A stretch of 43,581 nucleotides of DNA, from assembly GCA_019636245.1 (NCBI GenBank), contig JAHBXX010000037.1:1-43581 (forward strand), read 5' to 3'. Shown here piece by piece: positions 18,782 through 26,325 of the stretch; positions within the stretch are counted from its first letter, which is position 1; each line of letters opens with the position of its first letter. Source of the stretch: Planctomycetota bacterium. Its GTDB lineage: Bacteria; Planctomycetota; UBA1135; UBA2386. Both the position numbers and the translations under genes were made by a program. The notes below the pieces were generated by a model. That model made no database searches, was not told the origin of the DNA, and saw only the letters and a list, made by a program, of their open reading frames with translations.

Positions 18782-21007
18782 ATGACTCGAATCGTCTCCC
18801 TTTCCCTGGCCGCAGTTGCGGCCGCCGGTGGCTTGTTGGCCCAATCCAACACCGTGGCCGGTCTCGACGGCCGGCTCACCGTGGTCGACAACTTCACCTA
18901 CCAGGGCCGCCGCGGCGCCGCCTACCCGAACGGCGAGATCGGGGCGGCGATGCTGAACACGATGTGCAATCCGGGCAGCGTCAACATCCCGTGGTATGCG
19001 CCGATGCAGCCGAACCACCCGAAGTTCGGCTTCATCCTGGTGCGCGTCGCCAACGACCGCATCGAGCAGATCAGCGACCGCTCGTACGTCAAGCACGCCT
19101 TCACCTCGGTGAACGTCAACGGTTCCTGCGGCACCTGCGTCAACCCCGGCACCGGCAGCCTGATGGGGCTGAACTGCTCGGACACCTACGGGGTCGGCAA
19201 CAACGCCGACCGCACCTACCTGGGCCCGTCGCCCGAGATCAACCCGTGGCTCGGCACCTGGAACCCGGTCGGCAGCTACTTCGACATCGGCGACCCGAGC
19301 CAGGCCGGCTACCCGCTGGCGGCCGACGGCAGCCGCAGCCTGAACACGTCGGGCTTCGACAGCGTCAAGAACCGGGTCACCATCCGTGAGATCGACCTGA
19401 CCACGCCGGGCGCGCAGTACTTCTACGGCATCCACCTGGTGCACGAGGGCGAGGCGGTGCAGAACCGCTGGGACAACCTGGCATCGCGCGGCTGCAACCC
19501 GACCTGGAACGGCTCCACCTGGACCTTCCCGAACAACGCCGTCGGCCAGGCCCACGGCTCGATCCTGCAGCGCTGGTCGGGCGCCACGATCGGCAGCGGC
19601 GGCAACGGCAACGACGACGGCCGCTTCTTCGTCGCGGTGAAGACGGCGGCGCTCGGCGGTGGCAACTACCGCTACGAGTACGCGGTGCACAACGTCGACA
19701 ACCACCGTGGCGGGGCCACGTTCCGCCTGCCGATCGAGGCCAGCGGCACGGCGTCGAACTTCTTCTTCCGCGACATCGACACCAACGCGGCCAACAACTG
19801 GACCGCGGCCAGGGTCGGCAACGAGATCGTGTTCACCGCGCCGGCGAACAACCCGCTCGACTGGAACACCATCTACAACTTCGGCTTCGACTGCAACGTG
19901 CAGCCGTCGACCGGCCTGTGCGTGCTCGACCAGGCCCGCATCGGTCCCGGCTCGCTGTCGGTGACGGTGACCACCCGCGTGCCGAGCGGCGTGCCCGGCG
20001 CGGACTTCGCGGTCGTCGGCCAGGGCTGCGGCGGCTGCGAGGCCTCGTTCTACGAGACGGGTGCGTTCGACCTCGCCAACACCAAGGTGCGCCTGACCTA
20101 CGGCGCCGGCGGCTACCAGGTGGGCGTCAGCACGCGCAACTTCATCCCCCCGGTCGCCGGCAACCTCGGCATGGGCGACGACACCGAGGCGACCGTGGCG
20201 CTGCCGTTCAGCCTGCCCTACCCGGGCGGCACCACGAACTCGATCCGCGTCTGTTCGAACGGGTTCCTGTCGGTGTCCACCGGCAACGGCAACTCGTGGA
20301 CGCCGGCGGTCGGCGCCTTCCTCAGCGGCATCGCCCGCTGGGCGCCGTGCTGGCGCGACCTGACGCCGAGCGGGGCCAACAACGTCTACGCCGAGACCGG
20401 CGTCGGCGAGGTGCGCATCACCTGGCTGAACGTCAACAACTACAACCAGGCCAACACGCCGAACACCTTCCAGGTGGTGTTCGAGTCGTCGGGCAACGTG
20501 CACGTGCTCTACCAGGCGATGACGCCCTCGGGCAGCAGCTACCTGGTCGGCTGGACGCCGGGCGGGGGCGCGCAGGACCCGGGCAGCCGCGACCTGTCGG
20601 CCGACATCGTCACGGGCTTCACGGTCTGCGCCAGCGACTCGACGGCGATCGCGATGACGGCCTCGAACCGGCCGGTGCTGAACACGGCGATCAACCTGCA
20701 GATCACCCAGCTGCCGTCGAGCACGCTCGGCGGCGTGATGGTGTTCTCGCCGACGTCGGTGCCCGGCGGCATCGACCTGACGAACGTGCTCGACATGGCG
20801 GGCTGCTACGGCTACCTGCTGCCCGACATCCTCAGCGGGTTCTTCCTCGCCTCGCCGCCGGCCTACAACTGGCCGTTCTTCGTGCCGAACGAAGTCAGCC
20901 TGGTCGGCCAGACGACGATGTTCCAGGGCCTGATGATCGCGCCGGGGTTCACCGGCTCGGGCTTCCTGAGCACGAACGGCGTCGAGCTGCTCTACGGCCA
21001 GCAGTAG
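18782..21007 (+). CDS. Large secreted protein with NIDO-like domain and a C-terminal planctomycete-type domain
   Basis: A 741-residue exported protein with signal peptide MTRIVSLSLAAVAAAGGLLAQ. The mature part is rich in Asn, Gly, Thr and Ser and has a few Cys pairs (for example CGTC and CGGC), as in extracellular beta proteins. Residues about 445-605 resemble a NIDO-like domain: VCSNGFLSVSTGNGNSW, then a Trp-rich IARWAPCWRDLTPSGANNVY, ITWLNV and FQVVFESSGNVHVLYQA. The last 90 or so residues, ending LSTNGVELLYGQQ, have the look of a domain I associate with large secreted planctomycete proteins. The function is unknown; a surface or matrix role is a guess. It has its own promoter and stands alone. 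Convergent with rsmE, 33 bases away. Confidence 0.82.
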   Translation: MTRIVSLSLAAVAAAGGLLAQSNTVAGLDGRLTVVDNFTYQGRRGAAYPNGEIGAAMLNTMCNPGSVNIPWYAPMQPNHPKFGFILVRVANDRIEQISDRSYVKHAFTSVNVNGSCGTCVNPGTGSLMGLNCSDTYGVGNNADRTYLGPSPEINPWLGTWNPVGSYFDIGDPSQAGYPLAADGSRSLNTSGFDSVKNRVTIREIDLTTPGAQYFYGIHLVHEGEAVQNRWDNLASRGCNPTWNGSTWTFPNNAVGQAHGSILQRWSGATIGSGGNGNDDGRFFVAVKTAALGGGNYRYEYAVHNVDNHRGGATFRLPIEASGTASNFFFRDIDTNAANNWTAARVGNEIVFTAPANNPLDWNTIYNFGFDCNVQPSTGLCVLDQARIGPGSLSVTVTTRVPSGVPGADFAVVGQGCGGCEASFYETGAFDLANTKVRLTYGAGGYQVGVSTRNFIPPVAGNLGMGDDTEATVALPFSLPYPGGTTNSIRVCSNGFLSVSTGNGNSWTPAVGAFLSGIARWAPCWRDLTPSGANNVYAETGVGEVRITWLNVNNYNQANTPNTFQVVFESSGNVHVLYQAMTPSGSSYLVGWTPGGGAQDPGSRDLSADIVTGFTVCASDSTAIAMTASNRPVLNTAINLQITQLPSSTLGGVMVFSPTSVPGGIDLTNVLDMAGCYGYLLPDILSGFFLASPPAYNWPFFVPNEVSLVGQTTMFQGLMIAPGFTGSGFLSTNGVELLYGQQ

Positions 21008-21040
21008 GCGCGACGCCGGCGGCGCGGCGGCAGCCCCCGG

Positions 21041-21751
21041 TCATCGGGCCGGAGGCGCCGCCGCCCCGCCCTGCAGCAGGGCCGCGGCCACCAGCGCCGC
21101 GGTCTCCGTGCGCAGCACATGCGGGCCCAGGCCCGCCGGCCGGAAGCCGCCCGCCTGCGCGGCGGCCAGCTCGGCAGCGGCCAGTCCACCCTCGGGGCCC
21201 ACCAGGACCACGACGTCGCCGCTCGCCGGCGCCAGCCCCGCCAGGGCCGGGCTGCCCGGAGCGGCCACGAAGCGGGCGGCGGGCAGGTCGGGATCGGCCA
21301 GGAAGGCGGCGAGTTCGCGCACCGGCCGGACCTCGGGCAGCCAATCGCGGTCGCACTGACCGGCGGCGGCGCGCACCAGGCGCAGCCAGCGCTCGAGGCG
21401 TTCGCCCTGCGGCCGCGTGCGTGCCGTCCACAACGGGTGGAAGACGTCGATGCCGACCTCGGTGCCGTGCTCGAACAGCCACTCGGCCCTGGTCGCGCGC
21501 GGTGGCGCGAACGCCACGTGCACGCGCCGGGCGGGCGCCGGCCGGCGGCGCGCCGGATCCACCTGCAGGTGCACGACGCGCCGTTCCACCGCCGTGACCA
21601 CGGCGTCGGCGGTGCCGCCGCGGCCGTCGGCCAGGCGCACCGGGTCCCCCGGCCGCGCGCGCAGCACGTGCACGAGGTGGTGGGCGAGTTCGCCATCGAC
21701 CGCGGCGGCCCCCGCGGTCGGCAACTCGGGCAGGAAGAACCGCGCCGGCAT
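21041..21751 (-). CDS. rsmE: 16S rRNA (uracil(1498)-N(3))-methyltransferase RsmE
   Basis: A 236-residue protein starting MPARFFLPEL. It has an N-terminal PUA-like domain (about 1-70) and a C-terminal SPOUT methyltransferase with the trefoil-knot motifs VGPEGGL (184-190) and LGPHVLRTETA (208-218), both diagnostic for RsmE. It methylates U1498 of 16S rRNA at N3. In the usual EQ-x-x-R segment before the knot, this protein has GQCDR (131-135), a Glu-to-Gly difference. ATG 21751 was chosen because the protein then begins exactly like known family members. The gene is divergent from the FHA gene; a TACAAC -10-like hexamer lies eight bases before the ATG. Confidence 0.92.
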   Translation of the reverse strand: MPARFFLPELPTAGAAAVDGELAHHLVHVLRARPGDPVRLADGRGGTADAVVTAVERRVVHLQVDPARRRPAPARRVHVAFAPPRATRAEWLFEHGTEVGIDVFHPLWTARTRPQGERLERWLRLVRAAAGQCDRDWLPEVRPVRELAAFLADPDLPAARFVAAPGSPALAGLAPASGDVVVLVGPEGGLAAAELAAAQAGGFRPAGLGPHVLRTETAALVAAALLQGGAAAPPAR

Positions 21752-21759
21752 GCCGGCGT

Positions 21760-21765
21760 GTTGTA
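21760..21765 (-). promoter_or_regulatory. -10-like TACAAC, rsmE
   Basis: TACAAC on the minus strand, eight bases before the rsmE ATG. The -35 region is not convincing. Its position would give a near-leaderless mRNA, as for the hemerythrin, tricorn and scpB genes. Confidence 0.35.
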
Positions 21766-21803
21766 GCGCCGGACGGGCCGGGCACGAAGTCACGGGCAAC
21801 CGC

Positions 21804-21831
21804 TTGCGGCTCGCAACGATGCAGGTAGCTT
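21804..21831 (+). promoter_or_regulatory. Promoter of the pseudopilin operon (TTGCGG-16-TAGCTT)
   Basis: TTGCGG (21804-21809), a 16-base spacer and TAGCTT (21826-21831). The predicted start is about 21838, leaving a leader of about 95 bases, the longest in the window. That leader contains a small inverted repeat, CCGTGC (21889-21894) with GCACGG (21904-21909). This is the only promoter-like element seen ahead of the operon. Confidence 0.5.
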
Positions 21832-21932
21832 GTGGTCGAGCGTGCGCCGCGCCTCGCCCCCGGGCCCGGTCGTGCCGTTGCCTGCGGTCCGTGCCGGGCG
21901 TGCGCACGGTCCGAGACCCCTCCGCTATCCGA

Positions 21933-23873
21933 ATGGCCAACTACGAGCTCGAGATCCTCGACGGGGATCGCGCCGGTGAAGTGATGCCCGTGGGCGGCGC
22001 CGCGGTGCGCGTCGGCCGCAAGGCCGGCAACGACCTGGTGCTCGCCGACGAGAAGACCTCGGGGGTGCACGCCGAGATCGTGCTCGAAGGCGACCGCCAC
22101 GTGCTGCGCGATCTCGGCTCGACCAACGGCACCTTCCTCGACGGCAAGCGCGTCACCGAGATGGTGCTGACGGACGGCGACGTGGTGACGTTCGGCCGCT
22201 TGCGCGTGCGGTTCCGCAGCGCCGGCGGCCCACCCCCGGCCGACGCGGGCGAACTGGCCGTGCGGCGCCTCGACGCCGGCCGCCTGTCGCGGCGCGGCGG
22301 CGGCTCGCTGGGCCTGCTGGCGGCGTTGCTGGTGGTCGGGCTGGGAGCAGCCGGCTACCTGTGGTGGCAGGGCCGCGACGGCGGCAAGGAGGACGGGCCG
22401 CGGCCACGGCAACGTGCGCCGCTCGCCGTGGCGGGCAACCGGCTCGCCGCGCCGGTGGCCAGCTGCGATGCCGAGGAGGGCTGGAACCTGCGCGCGGCCG
22501 GCGGCGGCTTCCAGCCCTCGACCCGCGGCCACACCGGCAGCGGCGGTTTCGAGGCGCTGCGCGCCGAGACCAAGGACGCGCCCGACTTCGCGTTGGCGAC
22601 GCTGCGCGAGGCGGTGGCCGTGTTCGGTGGTCGCGCCGTGCGGGTGGCCGCCCACGTGCAGACCCAGGGCGGCGCGCAGGTGGCCGTGCGCGCGGTGTGC
22701 TTCGCGAACAACGAGCAGGTGCCGTTCCGGTTCCGGCGCGGCACGCCGCTGCAGGGCGCCGAAGGCTGGCAGCGCGTCGAGGTGGCGCTGGCGGTGCCGG
22801 CCGGCTGCGATCGCCTGCAGGTGGAACTGGTGGCGGTGCTGCCGTCGGCCGAGGCCTCGGCGCTGGTCGACGACGTCGCCGTGGTCGAAGGCGGCGACGC
22901 GGTGCCGATCGAACAGAAGCTCGGCGAGTCGAACCAGACCCTGCTCGGCACGGGAGCGGCGGTCGCGGTGCGGTCGGTCGACCCCGAGAGCCCGGCGACG
23001 CTGCTGGACGTGCTGCCGGGCAGCGTGCCGCCGGCGCTCGAGGGCCTGCACCGCGCCGGTCTCGGCGCCATGTCCGATCTGGGCCTCGGGCTCGCCGTGA
23101 CGGCGACCGAGCGCAGCTTCGAGTTCGCGGCCGAGGGCGCCGACGACCTGATGCTGGTGTTTCCCGCCGAGGCCGCCGGTGGGCTGATGCTGACCGGCGA
23201 CGACGACGCGTTCGCCGCGGCGGCCGCCGAGGCGGAGGCCAGGACCACGCGGCTGGTGCTCGGCGACCGGTCGACACGCGCGCTGTTGCGCTTCCCGGCG
23301 CCGACGACCTGCCGCGGGCAGCTCGGCGGCGGTCGCTACCGCCTGCGCGTGCAGACCGGTCGGTTCGAACTCGTGCTCGGGTTCCGCAGCGAACGGCAGC
23401 AGGCGGCGGAGCTGGTGCGCGAGGCGGCGCGGTTGCAGGCCCAGGCCCAACCGGGCCAGGCGCTCGACAGCCTGCGCCAGCTGGTCAGGCAGCTGCCGAT
23501 GGACTCCGAGATGCTCGGTCAGGCGCAGGTGTTGCGCGCCGCGCTGCTGGCCGAACAGGCGGCGGCCCTGCGCGAGCTGCAGCAGAACCTCGACGAGGCC
23601 GAGTTCTTCGACACGCGCGGCGGCTTCGAGCGCGTCGTGCACGGCGTCGACGACCTCGTGGCGCGGTTCGGCGAGGGCAACCTGGAGGATGCCGCCGGCA
23701 CGCTGGCGCTGCGCGCGCGCGCCGCCGCCCGGCTGCAGGCGATCGACACCGCCGAGGTCGCGGCGCGGCGCCAGCGTCTGCTCGACCTCGCCAAGGCGTT
23801 CGCCGACACCCAGCAGGCCGGCCTGGCCCGCGTCGTCGAGGCGTACGTGCAGCAGCACCTCGAGGTCCGCTAG
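21933..23873 (+). CDS. FHA-domain, single-pass membrane protein heading the pseudopilin operon
   Basis: A 646-residue protein. An N-terminal forkhead-associated domain (about 1-95) keeps the phosphothreonine-binding residues Arg29 (VGRK), Ser43 and His46 (TSGVHAEI) and the GSTNGTF loop (62-68). A transmembrane segment at about 125-144 follows, so the FHA domain faces the cytoplasm and about 500 residues lie outside. The outer part has beta-rich, carbohydrate-binding-module-like segments (about 160-300) and an Ala/Leu/Gln/Arg-rich helical C-terminus (about 485-646). FHA domains bind phosphothreonine on partner proteins; here it could tie assembly of the apparatus to a Ser/Thr kinase (inference). 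It is followed by the PilM-PilN fusion gene 13 bases later. No close family is recognised for the outer part. Confidence 0.82.
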   Translation: MANYELEILDGDRAGEVMPVGGAAVRVGRKAGNDLVLADEKTSGVHAEIVLEGDRHVLRDLGSTNGTFLDGKRVTEMVLTDGDVVTFGRLRVRFRSAGGPPPADAGELAVRRLDAGRLSRRGGGSLGLLAALLVVGLGAAGYLWWQGRDGGKEDGPRPRQRAPLAVAGNRLAAPVASCDAEEGWNLRAAGGGFQPSTRGHTGSGGFEALRAETKDAPDFALATLREAVAVFGGRAVRVAAHVQTQGGAQVAVRAVCFANNEQVPFRFRRGTPLQGAEGWQRVEVALAVPAGCDRLQVELVAVLPSAEASALVDDVAVVEGGDAVPIEQKLGESNQTLLGTGAAVAVRSVDPESPATLLDVLPGSVPPALEGLHRAGLGAMSDLGLGLAVTATERSFEFAAEGADDLMLVFPAEAAGGLMLTGDDDAFAAAAAEAEARTTRLVLGDRSTRALLRFPAPTTCRGQLGGGRYRLRVQTGRFELVLGFRSERQQAAELVREAARLQAQAQPGQALDSLRQLVRQLPMDSEMLGQAQVLRAALLAEQAAALRELQQNLDEAEFFDTRGGFERVVHGVDDLVARFGEGNLEDAAGTLALRARAAARLQAIDTAEVAARRQRLLDLAKAFADTQQAGLARVVEAYVQQHLEVR

Positions 23874-23886
23874 CAGGATCCGATCC

Positions 23887-25503
23887 ATGGCCAAGAAAGC
23901 CACCGCCGTCGACATCGGCAACCACAGCGTCAAGATCCTGGTCGCGCAGGTCGGCAAGCACGGCGTCGGCGTGCTGCGCTTCGCCGGCCTGCCGCGCGGC
24001 GAGGCCGGCACGCCCCTGTCGCTGGCCGAGGCCGGCGTGCCGCTGGCCGGCGCCGTCTGCGGTCTCGCCGGCCGCGACATGACGCTGCGCTACAGCCAGG
24101 TGCCGCCGACGCCGGACTGGCAGCTGCGCAACCTGATGGATCTCGAGATCCAGGACCTGGCGCAGCAGTCGGGCGGCAACCTGTCGGCCGACTACAACCT
24201 GCTGCCGGCGCAGGACGAGGCGGCCGGGGTCGAGACGGTGCTGCTGGCGCTGGCCAAGGACGACGCGCTGGCGCGCCTGCAGGGCGAGGTGCGCGGCGGC
24301 GGCGGCTCGGTGGCGGCGTTCGTGCCCAACTGCACGGCGCTCTACAACGCCTACCTCAAGTGCGGCCCGGTCGAGGCCGACGCCGTGGTCTGCCTCGCCA
24401 ACATCGGCCACGAGACGACGGACATCGCCCTGGTCAAGGGCACCGATCTGCTGTTCGCGCGCAACCTCAGCGGCGGCACCAAGGTGCTCGACGACGCGAT
24501 CGCCGCGGCGTTCAACGTCACCGCGCGCAAGGCCGAGGCGCTGAAGCGGGACCTGCTCGACCTCGATCCGCAGAGCCGCGGCCGCTACGCCAGCGGCCAG
24601 GCCGAGAAGGTGACGATGGCCGCCGGCGGCGCGGCCGGCTCGCTGACGGCGGCGATCCAGAGTTCGCTGGCGTTCTGCAAGGCGCAGACGAAGATCGCCG
24701 ACCTGCGGCTCGACAAGGTGCTGCTCTGCGGCGGCGGCGCCCGTCTGCGCGGCCTGCGCGGCATGCTGCGCGAAGCGCTGCGGGCGCCGGTCGAACTGTT
24801 CGATCCGTTCGCCAACCTCGACCTGTCGGCGCTGCCGCCGGCCGACGCCGAGCAGCTGCAGGCGATGCGGCACGAGGCGGTGGTGGCGCTGGGTCTGGCC
24901 GTGGGCCGGCTCGACGACACCCTGTATGCGCTCGAGATCCTGCCGGATTCGGTGCGGCGGCGGCAGCGGTTCGTGCAGCGCACCGTCTGGAACCTGCTCG
25001 CCGGCGCGGTGCTGGTGGGCGTGCTGGGCCTGCAGGCGAGGCGCAGCGGCGAGGACCTGGCCGCCGCCGAGGCCTCGATCGACCAGCTGAAGCGGCGCAT
25101 CAACGCGGCGAACGTCGTGCACGGCGAGGCGGCGGCCCTGATCGCCGCCAACAAGACCGAACGCGCCCTGGTCGAGCACCTGGCGGCGCAGGCGCTGCCG
25201 CTGCACGGCCTGCTGCGCACGCAGCGGGCGGCCGCGGCGCAGCTGCCGCCCCAGCTCTGGCTGCGCAAGATCGAGGTGACCGCGGGCGGCGCCGCCGCAC
25301 AGCGCAGGCGGCCGCAGGTGGTCGTCGACGGCGCCGGCAAGGAACTCAACGGCGTCGAGGTCGGGCGGGTGCTCGGCGAGTTCGTCGCCCGCTTCAAGGC
25401 CGACCCGCACCTGGCCGGCGCGCAGGCGGTCATGAAACCGACGCCCAGCGTCGACAGCTCGCTGCAATTCCAGCTCACGGTCGACTTCCCGGAGGGCAAC
25501 TGA
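23887..25503 (+). CDS. PilM-PilN fusion / GspL-like assembly protein
   Basis: A 538-residue protein. Residues about 1-345 form an actin-like ATPase of the PilM type: phosphate 1 AVDIGNHSVKIL (7-18, Asp9), phosphate 2 ANIGHETTDIAL (171-182) and the adenosine motif LLCGGGARLRGL (279-290). Then come EILPDSVRRRQRF, a transmembrane segment (about 367-384), a coiled coil (about 388-450) and a PilN-like periplasmic ferredoxin-type fold to the end. Type IV pilus systems usually encode PilM and PilN separately, while type II secretion uses the fused form GspL; this has the GspL architecture. It should link a cytoplasmic assembly ATPase, not encoded here, to the periplasmic complex. Its stop and the next start share one base (TGATG). 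Confidence 0.88.
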   Translation: MAKKATAVDIGNHSVKILVAQVGKHGVGVLRFAGLPRGEAGTPLSLAEAGVPLAGAVCGLAGRDMTLRYSQVPPTPDWQLRNLMDLEIQDLAQQSGGNLSADYNLLPAQDEAAGVETVLLALAKDDALARLQGEVRGGGGSVAAFVPNCTALYNAYLKCGPVEADAVVCLANIGHETTDIALVKGTDLLFARNLSGGTKVLDDAIAAAFNVTARKAEALKRDLLDLDPQSRGRYASGQAEKVTMAAGGAAGSLTAAIQSSLAFCKAQTKIADLRLDKVLLCGGGARLRGLRGMLREALRAPVELFDPFANLDLSALPPADAEQLQAMRHEAVVALGLAVGRLDDTLYALEILPDSVRRRQRFVQRTVWNLLAGAVLVGVLGLQARRSGEDLAAAEASIDQLKRRINAANVVHGEAAALIAANKTERALVEHLAAQALPLHGLLRTQRAAAAQLPPQLWLRKIEVTAGGAAAQRRRPQVVVDGAGKELNGVEVGRVLGEFVARFKADPHLAGAQAVMKPTPSVDSSLQFQLTVDFPEGN

Positions 25504-26309
25504 TGGACGTCGGCGCCTTCGTGCAGGAGAACAAGCGCTGGCTGATCGGCGTGGCGATCGGCGGCATCGTCTACGCGATCGGCAGCGCCGTCATCGGCTC
25601 GATCTACGCCGCCGACGCGGCGCGCGCGACCGCCCGGCAGCTGGTGCGCCAGGCCGGCAGCACGCCGCTCTACGACCAGGCCGCGCTGGCGGCGGCGCGC
25701 GAGGAGGCCGAGCGCCTGCAGGCGGAGAAGCAACGCCTGCGGGACGAGCTGGCGTTCGTGCCGACGGCCCGCTTCCAGCTCGAGGGCCGCGGCGCCGCCG
25801 ACGAGTACCTGTTCCAGGTCGGCCGGGCGCTGAAGCAGTCGATCCTGAACGCCGCGAAGGAGCGCGACGTCCTGGTCGCCGACAAGGACGTCGCCTGGGA
25901 CGTGCCGACCGGCGTCGACGAGATCCGCGGCGTGCTGTTCGGCCTGGAACTGCTCGACGAACTGACGCGGCGCCTGTTCGCCGCCCACGACGCGGTGCGG
26001 GCCGCGCACGGCGAGGCGATCGGCCTGCGCGCGCTCACCAGCCTGCGCGTCGAGCCGCGGCGCGCGCAGCGCGGCCTGGGCCGGCCGGCGCGCGCCGGCG
26101 AGGTCGACCTGCGCGACCAGCTGGTGCAGGAACGGGTCTCCTTCCACATCCAGGCCGACGAAGCGACCTGCGCGCGGCTGCTGGAGTCGATGCGGCAGCC
26201 CGGCCGCACGCTGGTGGTCGAGGCCTGGCAGCTGCAGCAGCCGCCGCGGCTGGGGGAACCGTGCACGGTCAAGGGCACGCTGCAGGGGATCGCCTTCCGG
26301 GAGCCATGA
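25503..26309 (+). CDS. PilO/GspM-like inner-membrane assembly protein
   Basis: A 268-residue bitopic protein: a short cytoplasmic start, one transmembrane segment (about 14-36), a coiled coil with many Ala/Glu/Gln/Arg (about 58-85), then a periplasmic alpha/beta domain. This layout, and its place right after a PilM-PilN fusion, is that of PilO in type IV pili and GspM in type II secretion; sequence identity alone is weak. It would heterodimerise with the PilN-like part of its neighbour. The start codon overlaps the stop of the preceding gene by one base, and the TPR gene follows 16 bases later. Confidence 0.75.
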   Translation: MDVGAFVQENKRWLIGVAIGGIVYAIGSAVIGSIYAADAARATARQLVRQAGSTPLYDQAALAAAREEAERLQAEKQRLRDELAFVPTARFQLEGRGAADEYLFQVGRALKQSILNAAKERDVLVADKDVAWDVPTGVDEIRGVLFGLELLDELTRRLFAAHDAVRAAHGEAIGLRALTSLRVEPRRAQRGLGRPARAGEVDLRDQLVQERVSFHIQADEATCARLLESMRQPGRTLVVEAWQLQQPPRLGEPCTVKGTLQGIAFREP

Positions 26310-26325
26310 CGAGGGAACCACGCTG

